Shown here piece by piece: positions 10,846 to 21,769 of a stretch of 30,634 bases of DNA (position 1 is its first letter; the number at the start of each line of letters is the position of its first letter). The stretch comes from Leucogyrophana mollusca. Lineage: Eukaryota > Basidiomycota > Agaricomycetes > Boletales. The notes under the pieces are model-generated. The model ran no database searches. It saw only the letters and a program-made list of their open reading frames with translations, and had not been told where the DNA came from. The position numbers were made by a program, and so were the translations under genes. The stretch spans positions 1-30,634 of the forward strand of contig MU266617.1 in NCBI GenBank assembly GCA_021014945.1. Reading direction: 5' to 3'.

Positions 10846-13367
10846 CTATCCATCGCCTCCCCTGACCTGAGCATGCAGATAATCTAGCCGTTCACCGATA
10901 TTAAACAAGTCAGCCATGAGCATCGCAAATCTGTCCTCCATCTTCCGGAGCGTCCGATCGTTCCACGCTTGACTCTCCGGTAATCGATCGAGCTCGTTCT
11001 GCCGAAACGTGGTGCCTGAGTGAGCAGTTGATGGCAAGCTCAATAGGCGCGCCGAATACGATCCGGATATCGTTGGTGTGGTGCTTCGCCGGCTCAGCAT
11101 CGACATCGCAGAACCGGGGCGCGGGCTAGGGCTAGGGCTCGGAGGTCCTTCGGACTCTGTCTCTGTCTCCTCAGCACGTTCTGATGCAGAAGTCACTGCC
11201 ACCATCGGAAGATCGACAGTATCGTAGGTCTTATCGGTGACAATGGGCGGCGGTCCAAAACGCAGTTCCTTCTTGATACTGCTTGAGCGGCTGCGAGTCA
11301 AGGACGACCCGAGTATACGCGGTTTGCGACCGCTGGCAAGGACTTTCTTCCGCGCACTCATGCCAATGCAGTCTACGAGCTGCTTCATGGCCTCTCGATC
11401 TGACACCGCACGCCGCTGTGCTGTCCTCTGGACGGTATTCGTACGCGGAAGGGTGTGATATGGGTTCAGGTTGTTCGGGCGCACGGGAGTGGCGAAAGCA
11501 TTGAGACGAGCGGGCGTCGTGCTCGATGGCCTCAGCGAAGGATAGGGCGTAGAATGCGTTGTCGAACTTTTAAACGGCCGTGGTGTCGGACCAGCCGAAA
11601 GGCGAAGCTCATCCGTCCTCTCGACCGGCGAGAAAGCGTCTCTTGGGGGTCCCCAAGAAAACCCAATGAAGGCCGCCTCCGCCTGCGAAGACGTTGATCC
11701 AGAGAGGTGATGAGAAGACGAGCGCAGAATGGACAATCCAGGAGTCGACGTAACGGATGACTGGAATAAAGCCGAGAACGCGAATGGTTGAGAATGAGTT
11801 TCGTCGATCGAGTCCTGCGCAGGCACGGGAGACTGATGGGCTTCTGGACTCGAGAATATGAAATGGGGCATGTGAAGGTCGTGCGGTGCAACCTCTATAT
11901 ATGAAATATCAGTCAAAGATGTGCCGGAGGCCTGGTACCACCACTCACCTGTATCGACCGTAGACCAATTAGTGGCCGCAAAGAAGGGGTGCTCCGTAAT
12001 CTCCATCACATTCCGACGACCAATGCGCTGATCACGGCCGCACAAAAGTCTATACAGGAGATATTAGGCATAGACTACGTCAATAGATAGCGCACAAACC
12101 GACGCAGGAGGTCCTGGAACGGGGCCGAAAGGGGGATCGCTTTGTTAAACCGCAAACTAGTCTGCTCCCCTCAGCAACAAGGCCAAGCGTCAAAATACCA
12201 GGCACTGTACATACCTCATGATCCATGATCCTGAGATATGTCGTCCGTATATCCTTCGCGAAAAAAGGTGCCACGCCATACGCCATTTCGTAAAGCATAG
12301 CGCCCATGCTCCACCAGTCTATCTCCAGTCCGTAAGGACTCGTTTCATCCTGGCGAGCGGTTGTATCTAGAGCCTCGTCCGACAGCTCGAGGGCAAGCAA
12401 CGCCTCCTCGTGGGCCTGTAAGACCTCGGGGGAGATGTAGTCGCAGGTGCCACATGGAACGAGCGTGTACCGCTTGTGAATCAGCTGGCTTCCGTCAGAA
12501 GACGGAGGTAGGAGGGGCGCCGCGGAGCCGAAGTCGGTCAGGAGTACGTGTCCCGCCGGTGTTAAGACGAAATTATGCGGCTTGATATCCCTAGAAGAGG
12601 CAGAGGCGGCGGTTGAGCGAGGGCGCGGCAGGGCGCAACGACACGTACCGGTGTGCGAACCCCTGCGAATGGCACCAGTGGATGGCGCAGACGAGCTGGG
12701 GGGCCCACCATCTGACGTCGTCCTCCGTGACCCGGCCGTCGAGGGGGCTCGATTCCAGCACGTCCCACAGGGACCCGCCTTCCGCGTAGTCCATCACGAG
12801 GTTCAGGTGCGTGGGCGTCTGGTACGCGCAGAGGAGGTGGGGAGCCCAGGCCGAGTCGCCTCGCTGGGCTCTTAAGAGAAGATCGCGCTCGAATTGCGGG
12901 GAGCATTGCTGTCTCTTCGTTAGCGCACGTATGGGCGAAGAGACGAGGTGTGGCTACATCACGGGTTCTGAGAGCAAAGGTCTTCTCCATACTTTTGCGC
13001 ACATAGACGCGTCCATCCAGGTGGCAGGACACTACATGGATCTGGGGGAGGGCCACGGCGTAAGTTCCTGCAAAATCAACAACAAAAAGGTCACGCACCA
13101 CTCCGAATTGCCCGTGCTCCAACGTGCCCATGATGTTCAGATCCTTGTCAGCGAAGCGCAGAGAATCGATCTCCGTGGTTCGCGCTGTGCGTTAGATCTT
13201 GAGCAGACCACACTAGCTGCTTTCAACCAGTTTTCCGCACCGGTTTTCCCAATGACGCTCTGACCGTGCAGGATTCGGTCGAGGGCCAGTCCCTCCTCGT
13301 CCTCATCGCCGTTGCTGTTTAGAAGGGCGTCCAACCGAGTTTTGCGCGTTGACCAGAGAAGAGACAT
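10846..13367 (-). CDS. AGC-type Ser/Thr protein kinase (DMPK/MRCK/citron-like)
   Basis: Cytosolic protein kinase, about 710 aa if spliced as 13367-13212, 13143-13099, 13041-12958, 12908-12649, 12590-12215, 12161-12100, 12049-11949 and 11894-10846 (2133 nt). Visible kinase features in order: glycine loop GTLEHGQFGV, VYVRKSMEK with the catalytic Lys, HRDIKPHN catalytic loop, TDFGSAAP, CGTCDYISPEV in the activation segment, DWWSMGAMLYEM and the C-lobe CGRDQRIGRRN...HPFF. The C-terminal half (about 345 aa) is Ser/Pro-rich, probably disordered and regulatory, ending in a short amphipathic stretch. The first junction is weak. It needs a 68-nt intron with donor GTGGTC, yet the skipped DNA reads like family-type coding sequence (CSRSNAQREPRRSIL) and contains a CTCT that would shift the frame. 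The gene may therefore carry a frameshift or a sequencing error near 13160. Confidence 0.85.
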
Positions 13368-14067
13368 GCATCAGGACGGAATTGGTGGCTGGTTTAGAAA
13401 AGAAAGAAAGAAATCTACAATGTATCGAACAATATGCGTGAGATCTGCAGACAGAATCTCAGATGAAATTTCAAAGGTAAATAAGCGAACCAAACTAATT
13501 CCGGCGTTGTACCGACCAGTACTGTTTACCGTTGTTAGTTCTGGAGGCCTTTGCCAAACACCGCCAAAGAACGCGGTGGCCGAATCCTGAAATTTGAATT
13601 CACCTCCAACTTGGAATTCTTTGGCAATACAGTCGGCAAGCCCGAAGCCTCCAACATGACCATGACACACAGGGATAAAACCCATCCTGCCGCGTGACAG
13701 CCATATCTCCCCCTATCGACACTGCTTTGTCGAAAGTACTTATCCTGGCGCGGTCAATAATTTTACTGATACGACGATAGCATACCCACCACCCCGCCAG
13801 CAACAACCTTTGCGCTACTAGCGATCCCCGGCCATCCGAAACTGTGATCGGGCTTACCAGAACTTCCGCGGTGATCACCAGCTAAAATCGAAAGTGGAAG
13901 CCACTGAGCCTCGCAAGCCAATATCAGACGCTTCAGCATCCAACAGGCAACGCCGGCCCCTTCCACCAGTACCTAAAGCCTATCCACCGCTCAGACATGT
14001 CATCAGAGCTCTTTGTCAGGCTTCTTGCGGCCTACCGTGAAGTTAAAATCACGCGGAGAGTGACTTC
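13368..14067. other. Kinase upstream region; no gene recognised
   Basis: This holds the promoter side of the minus-strand kinase and the 5' side of the plus-strand pseudogene. Several overlapping minus-strand reading frames exist (13371-13685, 13600-13878, 13763-13966). None shows a family motif or consistent splicing, and one would end 4 nt before the kinase start. I see no supported gene. Confidence 0.45.
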
Positions 14068-14840
14068 ATGTGGTGTGTCGTGTTTCCGCTGTGTATTTCC
14101 CTATTTCCCTCGAATGATGCCCAAGCCCTATCGGGATCGTTACACAGTGGTGTTCTACCTTTAGCTCATAACGCAGATACGGACTCGGCTCCCGGTAGCA
14201 GTTCATCCTCAAACATTCTCAATAAACCGGAGCACATCCTTTCGTTCGTCAAACAGGCCCTAGAGCCCGCAATCACAGGTGCGCCCGAGCTGAAACCCCA
14301 ACAGGAAAAAGGGCCAGGCAACGGACTGAGAATGTAAGGTTTACGCATTGTGCCCCAAGAAGAAGTCCAATACGAAGATAACGACAGTGACGATGAAGAA
14401 CCTGGTAACTTAGCAGGAGCGCATCGCCCATGGACGGCGAGACAACCGAGATTGCCATCAATCTTCTGCTGGCCACCCCCGAAGGTGATTTCATTAATGT
14501 CTAACACGGATATCCCGCGCTTATGTTCCCCGCATTCCACAGCAAACCCGGGGCTATCGGCACGCGATGTTACAGTTCTCAACACCGTATTTTCACCGCT
14601 AGAACCTTGGGCAAATGGTGATTCTCAGTTGACCTGGTCGATGGCCAGAGAAGCTCGCTAGTCATGACCGCCCGCCTAGCGTCAACTTCGTCGTCGTGGC
14701 GGTCATCGCGCACCGAAAATAAGGTATCTGCACAAGAGATATACCAGAAGGCTCTTGAGACCCTGTTCTTCCCATCCGCGCTCACGGCCTTCTGCTTTTC
14801 CGGCAATTCGTAGCTTCAAGAACCCATTCCTCTGACAGCC
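14068..14840 (+). pseudogene. Decayed fragment of an RTP1/TANGO6-like gene
   Basis: Rtp1 (TANGO6/TMCO7 family) is a HEAT-like factor for RNA polymerase II assembly and import. Here the plus strand shows family-like pieces in order: NKPEHILSFVKQALEP (about 14227-14274), GLRIVPQEE followed by an acidic EDNDSDDEE run (14335-14405), GETTEIAINLLLATPE (14433-14480), and an intron-like GTGATT...CCACAG. Then come NPGLSARDVTVLNTVFSPLEPWA, KVSAQEIYQKAL and DPVLPIRAHGLLLFRQFV (about 14762-14815), the last resembling the RTP1_C1 hallmark. These pieces cannot be joined in one frame. There is a TAA between two GLR copies near 14335, a frame change before the GETTEI segment, another between KAL and DPVLP, and a stop soon after. 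The 5' and 3' parts of a normal-length gene are absent. The family call is from memory and moderately sure; the decay is clear. Confidence 0.6.
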
Positions 14841-15417
14841 ATCCCCAACTACTAGAACCACCAACCAGGTGCTAATGGATCGCAGCGCCAGAGATGCCAT
14901 GTCCACCGTCCAGTCGTACGGCGCCTCCGTGCACGTTCCGTAACGTCCACATGTACACCCCTTGCCCAAAATCCAAAATCCATCGCGATGTTGTCTTAGA
15001 GGTGTATCACACGCATGTCGACGTCAATCAAGACTGCGGCGGCGGCACACCACACCAACAGGAATATCCACCCTATTAGTATTATAAACCAAAATCCTGA
15101 TCCTTCCCGCGTACCCCGGGCGCGGTAAGCTCCAACCGACTGTCCAACCAAATATCGAGCCAATTAGATACACAATACTTACTTCCAGCACCAACGCCAC
15201 AGCGACAAGATAATGAAAAATGAAAGTTGCAAAATTGAAAAATTGGTACAAATGGTAAGCAAGATACAACACAGGTAACTAGTAGCACAACAACAAACAC
15301 AAGCACCTCCCTCCCCTCCATCCTTGATATCCATGGGTACGTAGATGGTATCCCTCCCTATTTTCTCCCCCTTCCCCCTTCCCCCTCCCCCGCACCTCTT
15401 GACATCTAAAACCCACC
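14841..15417. other. No gene recognised between the pseudogene and the carrier
   Basis: A minus-strand frame at 15321-15024 is hydrophobic (for example FIFHYLVAVALVLEVSIVYL), but it has no motif, and two frames compete over it. It lies downstream of the carrier stop codon and may hold its 3' UTR. I do not call a gene. Confidence 0.4.
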
Positions 15418-18400
15418 CTACGCATCCAACGTCCCCCTCTTCCAGTCCACCGCGCGCTTCAGCTGCTCAAGCGTGAGGAAGATGAGTATCGTCGTCGGCT
15501 GGAGCCGCGTCCACGCGGGGAGCCAGCCCTTGAACATGAACATCGCGCCCTCGTTCGCGAGGGAGGTGCGGATCACGGCGAGGGTTGACTGTGCGTTCGT
15601 GTGTGGGTGTGTGGGCGTTTGATGGGTGTTTATGAGTATTCGTGCGTTTGTGAGTGTGTGCGTGCGTTCGATGGGTGGGTGCGAGTTCGACGGGTAGGGC
15701 ACACGAAAACGAAAACGAGCAAATCCAAATCAGCATCCAACCCCAACCCAAAGGAAAGGCAGGAGCAAAAGCACGCACGCTAGACCCCGGCCCAGAGGCA
15801 TTCATGATCCGGCTCTTGAGCACGTCGGCGGGGGAGCAGACGGTGGTGGCGACCGTTCCCTGTTGTGTGGACGCGTCAGTTTCAGTTTAGTTTCAGTTTA
15901 GGTTTAGGTTTAGGTTTCAGTTTAGGTTTTGGGTGGCGGGAATGTGGGTACGGATGGATGGATGGGGTGAGGAAGGAGATGGAGCAGAGGGACGGGGGTG
16001 GGGAGATGAAGCGCAAGAGATGGGGGTGGGGAGACAAAGCGGATGGAGGGGTGGGGAAACAAAGCGCAAGAGACAGGGGTGGGGGAGACGAGAACACAAC
16101 ACCAACGCACCGCAGCGAAACTAGCCGTAAAGTGGCACGCGATGTTGTCCTCGAAGTATTTTGTCTTCAGGAGCTCGGCTTTGAAGAAGTCGTATCTGTG
16201 CGCGCGCGCGCGTGTATGCGTGCGTGCGTGCGTGTATTTCAGGGCGAGGGTTTTGGAGGAGAGCGAATTTCGGAGCAGAGTTTGGTGGCGTGCAAGGATC
16301 GGCATGCAGACAGCCAACGCATAATCAGCACTCCAGCCTCGAAAACAAACGCGAAACGCGAAAGGGGAAGGGAAACGCGACTCACGACGCGAGCTGGCTC
16401 GAGTTCATGAGCACGCTCCGGAATACGTTCGGGCCGACGCCGCGCACGAGCGCGGAGGGGCCTTCTTCGCGGACCATCTGTGTGGTGTGCGGTTGGCGGG
16501 TGGCGCGGGCGCGGGGGAGGAGAGGGAGGGAGTTTTAGAGGGTGAAAGTTTAGGGAAGAGGGTGGGAGGGAGGGAGATTCAGAGGGCAATTGGGGAGGGA
16601 GAAACACAGCAGCCAGTTAGCACACATGCACAGAATCATAATCACAATCACAATCATAATCAACCGAAGAAATGAAACGAAAGGAGGGAACGACACCGAA
16701 ACAGAAACACGCGTCTTACGACCCAAAAGCCCCAAGACGAACCATCAAGCACAGAACGACAGGCAGGCAAAGAGCAGAGCGAGCCGCGCGCCCAATCATC
16801 CCCTGTCGACCCACGCCCCGCGACGACCACAGCGTCCCAAAACCGCGACGACCACAGCATCCCCCAATCGCGACCGCCACAGCATCCCCAACCCGCGACA
16901 CCTGCAACCGTCCTCTAGCCCGCGACGCCAACCCCTACATCGTGACGTCCGCCCTCAATCTCGGCCTTGGCCTCGATCACAGCCCAGTTACCACCCCACC
17001 ACGCCCCAGACACTCTCAAGGACACCCAAATCGCACCGGGCATGTCATCGGAGCCCGGAATCGCGTCGGCCCAGTCCACCCCGCCCTCCTGGTGTGGCAG
17101 CGTCTAGTCATAGCGCACCCAAGCGGAGCCCGGCAAGGACTCGACATCGACATCGCGACTCGAGCCACCACGTCTCGCTAGCCCGCGTCATCGTGATCAC
17201 GAAGTCGACGAATGACAGCGTGGGACGCAGCGTCCACAAGTACTGGGGATGATAAGCCCCAACCATGCGCCGAGGGAACCGGGATGATAAGCCACACCCA
17301 TGCGCCAGGGAAGCTAAGCGGCAGGCATATTAAAGACAGCCCACGCGTAAGTGCGGGCGAGCAGGGGGATAGAGCGGCGAGGGAGGGCGGGTGGGGGTAT
17401 TAAATAGATGCGTGCGTGCGTAGGTGGAAGTTGAATCCCGGATTTGCTCTCGCCTCGCTGTGTCTATGTTCGGGTCTGTGTGGTATTGTGGTAGGTGGCG
17501 GGGGGTTATGTAGTGGGGAGGTTATGTGGTGGTTTAGCTGAGGTGGGTCTGAGAGTATTGGATTGGACTTGAGACTGGCGATTGGGAGGCGGGGATGTGG
17601 ATGTGGTGTGTTCGCCTGAGGTGCTGCAGCAGGGGTGTGGGGTGTTGGATTGGGTGATGGGATGGGACGTCGGGAGGACTGGATGGATGGACGATTGGGA
17701 GAGGGCCGGGGCGGGAACGTGGCGCCGGCATCGACTTCCCACGGCACACGCGACGGCACCAACAACACGACACGCGAAACAAGACAAACGACAAAACCAA
17801 AACACAAGAAAGAACACAAGAGACTCAAAGACGGGACTCACCCTGAAGAGAGCATCGAAGCAGTGCTTGTAGTTGAAGCGTTTTTCAGGTGGCTTTGCAA
17901 AGTCGCCCTGTAGGCGGACCATCACCACCTCTGCGCTGCGTCAGCGCAGCACGCGGCCCGGGCAAAGAGGGGACATACCGCCCGGATTACCCACGAACCC
18001 CGCAATCGTCCCCGCTGCAGCCCACCCATCAGCGCTCCACAGCGACACTCTGCACACTCGGCGGACTCACCCATCATGCCCGCACCGGCGAGCTTCCACG
18101 CAGGGCTGTCCGGCCCCGCGCCGATGAGCTTCTTGCTCTCGTCGTAGGCCCAGAAGCGGCAGAGGGAGTAGCTCATCTGGCGCATCCAGGTGCCGGATAT
18201 GCCGTCGAAGAGGCCGCGCACGCCCGCCGTGCGCACGGTCTTGCGGATAGACTCGATCATGCGCTTGTCGCCGGACGCCTGCAGGCGCACTTTCGTCAAA
18301 TCGAGGGGGTGCGTGATCGACGCGGCGATCGTGGCGGCGAGGCCGCCGAGGTAGAAGGGGTATGGCGCCTTCTTGGGCTTGGGGGCTGGTGGCTGGGTGG

Positions 18401-18425
18401 AGGCGGGGGGTGCTGGTGAGGACAT
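15418..18425 (-). CDS. DIC1: Mitochondrial dicarboxylate carrier (SLC25A10/DIC1-like)
   Basis: Inner-membrane SLC25 carrier, 302 aa, exchanging dicarboxylates such as malate for phosphate in the named family. Exons on the minus strand: 18425-18071, 18014-17979, 17930-17842, 16477-16386, 16195-16111, 15859-15779 and 15588-15418 (909 nt, in frame). Three carrier repeats are visible: PLDLTKVRLQ (residue 40 on), PGEVVMVRLQ (129 on) and PADVLKSRIMN (229 on). The non-charged end of the second signature followed by VRLQ, and the KPPEKRFNYKHCFDALFR segment, point to the dicarboxylate subgroup. The N-terminus is Pro/Lys-rich and lacks a cleavable presequence, as usual for SLC25. Intron 3 is 1364 nt, and introns 4-6 are 190-251 nt, against about 50 nt for the first two and for the neighbouring genes. 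The long ones are full of simple repeats. Confidence 0.9.
15880..15935 (+). repeat. TTTAGG-like short tandem repeat in carrier intron 5
   Basis: An imperfect 6-mer tract built from GTTTAG and GTTTCA units (TTTAGG repeated, with TTTCAG variants). It resembles a degenerate telomere-like motif, but the core is not the common fungal TTAGGG. Confidence 0.55.
16196..16236 (+). repeat. GCGTGT-rich microsatellite next to a splice acceptor
   Basis: Runs of CG and TGCG dinucleotide or tetranucleotide repeats begin right at the acceptor of carrier exon 5 (minus strand, 16195). They form the purine/pyrimidine-alternating end of intron 4. Confidence 0.7.
16819..16893 (+). repeat. 25-bp minisatellite in carrier intron 3
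   Basis: Three adjacent copies of a 25-bp unit beginning CGCGACGACCACAGC, with a degenerate fourth. They lie inside the 1364-nt intron of the dicarboxylate carrier gene. Confidence 0.75.
17229..17310 (+). repeat. Short two-copy tandem repeat in carrier intron 3
   Basis: Two copies of a unit containing GGGATGATAAGCC followed by CCATGCGCC, about 40 bp apart. Confidence 0.6.
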
Positions 18426-19090
18426 GGTGTGTGTGGTGGTGGGTGTTGGGGGAGGGAGTGTGAGGAGCGGACCGGATTTGAGGAACTAATGTACCAATAG
18501 GGGACGCTACCCGACACTGACGTAATCACCCCCTATATCCCCACACTCTCCTCGCTCCCACTCGATCTCACACAACGCTCTCTATTCAATCCAGATCTCA
18601 GATCCACCCTCCCCGCCGCCCCCGCCCCCGCCCACCGCCCCCGCCGTCGTGCTCGCCGTCCACAGCTGCGCTCGGGTGAATGCGGAGTGGCGTTGGTGGT
18701 CTTGTGACCAAATCGATTTAATGGCATCGACTTCGCGCTACCGTCCCCTCCCGAATAACGCCCCCTCGTGCCTCCCCTCGTGCCACACTTCCTTTCCATC
18801 CATATTTAGGCCCCCGCGTGATCTGAATGCAATATACGCCTGGGCCCCGCATTCGCGATCATTCAGCCTATATTTATACCCGCCCTGGACGCAAGGCGCG
18901 CAGGGTCCAGCCGCAACGCGTCCACGCCCGGCCCCCACACATGGCAACTCCCCCCGCCCTCCCTCAAATCCCTGCTCTCTTACACGCACTCTATATATAT
19001 GGATACACCACGGCGGGCGGGAGGCACCCAGCTGCGACTCGTGCGAGCGCTGGGGGTATAGGGTGCGAGGGGTGAGTATGTTCGTGCGAG
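18426..19090. other. Upstream region of the carrier gene; no other gene seen
   Basis: GC-rich and pyrimidine/purine-skewed DNA just upstream of the carrier ATG, with a C-rich run at about 18605-18650. A TATATATATGG stretch lies near 18991-19001. The plus-strand open frame starting at 18649 is low-complexity and runs into the repeat, so I do not call it. Confidence 0.45.
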
Positions 19091-19514
19091 TCATGTTTCA
19101 TGTACACTCCCCCTCCTCCACGCCCCGCCACCATCAATACTTCCGGCCCCCAGCTACGCGTACGCGCCCCGGTGTCCACCTCCCCCACCCACATATATGC
19201 GTCAAGATTGGCATTTGTGTCTTTCGAGTACGAGTGCGAGAACTGGAGCTGGCACGCGTGTAGCGTGCGGAGCCTCGAGCTGCAGGGCGTGCTGTGTGCG
19301 AAGCCTGTGTCCCGTGCGAGAGCTGGCGGGCCAAGAGGCACGTCCCCATGCGAGACCCGAGGCGCACATCGAAACGCGTTGATCCCAAGCTCACCATCAC
19401 CCCCACCCCACAGCCCTCACACACACCCAGCCACGCAGAGGTAGCCTAGCGGGTACGTCTCGTCGCTCGGCGTTGTGAGGGATATAGCACTTCGTGAACC
19501 CAGTCGCATACACT

Positions 19515-19630
19515 ACACTATTCCAAGTCTAGTGCGTACGCCACACCAAGTCCAGCCGCGCACGCCACACCAAGTCCAGCTGCGCACGCTATTCCAAGTC
19601 CGGCTGCATGCGCCACACCAAGTCTAGCGC
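19515..19630 (+). repeat. 24-bp minisatellite
   Basis: About five imperfect copies of a unit close to CGCCACACCAAGTCCAGC plus a GC-rich end. Two inverted copies sit at about 1718-1785. Single copies of the core ACACCAAGTCC recur in the other repeat blocks (near 22870 and, inverted, near 430). Confidence 0.75.
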
Positions 19631-20623
19631 ATAACACCTAGTGTCGCCGCGAGGGATCGAAGTGCGCCGAAGTGCATTCGACGTACAGCGTCTTCACTCC
19701 CACATCCCTGCCCTGGCCCCTTTGGATCTTAACCTCCTCAGCTCCTGGCTTCCACTGTAAACACATATACCCATCCGGCTTCCATCAGGTAGGCATCGCA
19801 CTGGGCTATGTATCACTGACGTATCTGCATCGACCCTAGCCACTGGCAGCTCTCTCGACATTCTACCCGGCGCACGGGCATCGAAAAGGACGGCGGCCCG
19901 CGCCGCGGTGACCTGAGGCCTTCCAGCTGGCACCTGTCGTGCGCGCATGGGTGTCGACAAACACGTCTTGCACAAGCACGAACATTTCAACGCCGGGTGT
20001 GCGCCACGACTCAACTTACCTCCCTCGGCTCAGATCCCGCGTACAGTACCAGTGTTTGTCGTGTGGCACACCTAATTGTACGCGACCACGCCCGACATAC
20101 AAAACTCCTTCAGTGGCAGAGATTCCTGGAGGCTGTGTATGTGAGTTCGGGGCCCCGGCGGTCACTGGCACGTCCCCTCGTCAAGCACTTCGCACCGATC
20201 GTCGGGCCACCATGCAAACGCGCCGACAGAAAGAGTCATGGCATCCCCAGTTGGTATGCACCCGCTTAGGCTACCGAGCACAGCTCGCCCGATCTAGCAT
20301 TTTTCAAGTTCTCGCGCAGTGTGCATGCATGCTGGCTTTTGGATGGTATTAGTAAGATGTTGTGCAGCATACGCATTGTATCTTGTCCGACCTGTTGCCT
20401 GTTGTCCACAAGTAACGAGTGTATGGCCTCCGAGTCGTGGCATGAGGACGGAGAGCTTAACTAAGTATTGTGGCTTTCGATCGCGTTTCTCTGCGTGCAG
20501 TCGGTAGGCATGTTGATTGTCGTACCCCTGTTGTGGCTCGGAGGCCCTCCTGAGTTCTCGCTGATTGGCTACCACGGCCGGTCCGCTACGCTCCGACTTC
20601 GCCGTGACTCTATCACGTAATTA

Positions 20624-21255
20624 CAGTGTACTGGCGGTCCTTTTCACACCACTGTTCCTTTTCACACTTCTGGTAAAACTTGCTCAATTCTTACTCGATC
20701 CCTTTAATATTTATATAGTATCATGATATAACCTTGACCTGTACTTCTACCAAATTTTAGAAAATTCGAATGAGAACTGAAGTGTAGAGAAATTCGATAA
20801 CCTGTGGCACTCACCCCTTTCAGGTAATTGTGACTTTTGTTGAGGCTTTTGTGCCAGCATTGAGACATATTTCTCATTTTTCAAGTTCACAGCCAAATAC
20901 GAAGAGTATTCTGTATCAGAAAGAACACTTTCTATGGGATGAATATGTGGGAATTGTGGTGCAGAAGGTCATTGGGACTTGAAGAGTGACAAAATCGAGC
21001 GATGTGACAACTCTTTCCCTACCAAAATGGCACTGTCACGAGGTGTGAAAAGGACCGCTTTTGTGTGACATTCGACTTTTCACTGAAACACATCTCTCCC
21101 AAGCCCGATTCCACACAGTAAAATAATCTGTGCACTGGGATGTCTTCTTGAGATATGTAGAAAAAAGACTATCAATTCAGAAATTGAGTAAATGTGTTGT
21201 GTGAAGCACACAAGAGCAAAGTCACTCTGGTGTGAAAAGGACCGCCAGTACACTG
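20624..21255. mobile_element. Tc1/mariner-type MITE, 632 bp
   Basis: Perfect terminal inverted repeats of 28 bp (20624-20651 and 21228-21255) begin CAGTGTACTGGCGGTCCTTT. Each end is flanked by a TA dinucleotide (20622-20623 and 21256-21257), the target duplication expected of Tc1/mariner elements, whose ends often start CAGT. The interior is AT-rich compared with its surroundings and has extra partial copies of the GTGTGAAAAGGACCGC end sequence (near 21046). The longest internal frame is about 84 codons and shows no transposase motif, so it is non-autonomous. It interrupts the composite repeat. Confidence 0.9.
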
Positions 21256-21769
21256 TATAACGAGGTACGAGCGAGGGCTTCTGAGTTTTGTCTTTGACTC
21301 TGACTCTGAGCGAGCGGCGGCTCACTGTGCTCAAGTTTCCTTAACTTCTTTTCCCCACCCACCACTCCAGGAGCTGATTCCGCATCAACCGTCCTTGCAA
21401 TTGCAGCGTGACTCGACCAACTCGGAGATCGCATTGGCAAGGCCTACCCGTCCTCGCAGCTCACCTCATTCTCCCTGTAGGCCAGGACCGCGCCTTGCCG
21501 TTAGGCTCACGGGGTTCCCCAGTTCGTTACCGTCCTGTCTTTTATCGGCTTTTTTCTCTTGTGCTCGTTGGCACCGCGATACACCTTTTCCTCGCGGTGT
21601 CCCAGCGACACTTAAGAGAGGCGAGCGAAGCGCAATTCGAATCGACCCACTTCGGGCTTACGGTCGTACGGAGTGGCGCGTTCTCGAACCGCAGCGAGGT
21701 TTCGATGTACCTCGAACTGACCTCATGCACATTTCAACAGCACCACCTTGGCACCAGCACACAACACTC

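Noticed and set aside
15880..15935. Interstitial telomere tract marking an ancient chromosome end
   Set aside because: The units are TTTAGG/TTTCAG mixtures, few in number and inside a gene intron; simple-repeat expansion is the easier explanation.
16590..17252. Plus-strand 220-aa open frame as a gene
   Set aside because: It lies inside the large intron of the minus-strand carrier, is rich in Arg, Pro, His and Ser from a GC-rich minisatellite, and shows no motif.
18649..19263. Plus-strand 204-aa open frame as a gene
   Set aside because: It runs from the carrier upstream region into the dispersed repeat, has no domain, and is interrupted in the other repeat copies.
20624..21255. Autonomous transposon
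   Set aside because: Only 632 bp, with no frame above about 84 codons and no transposase motif; it fits a MITE.
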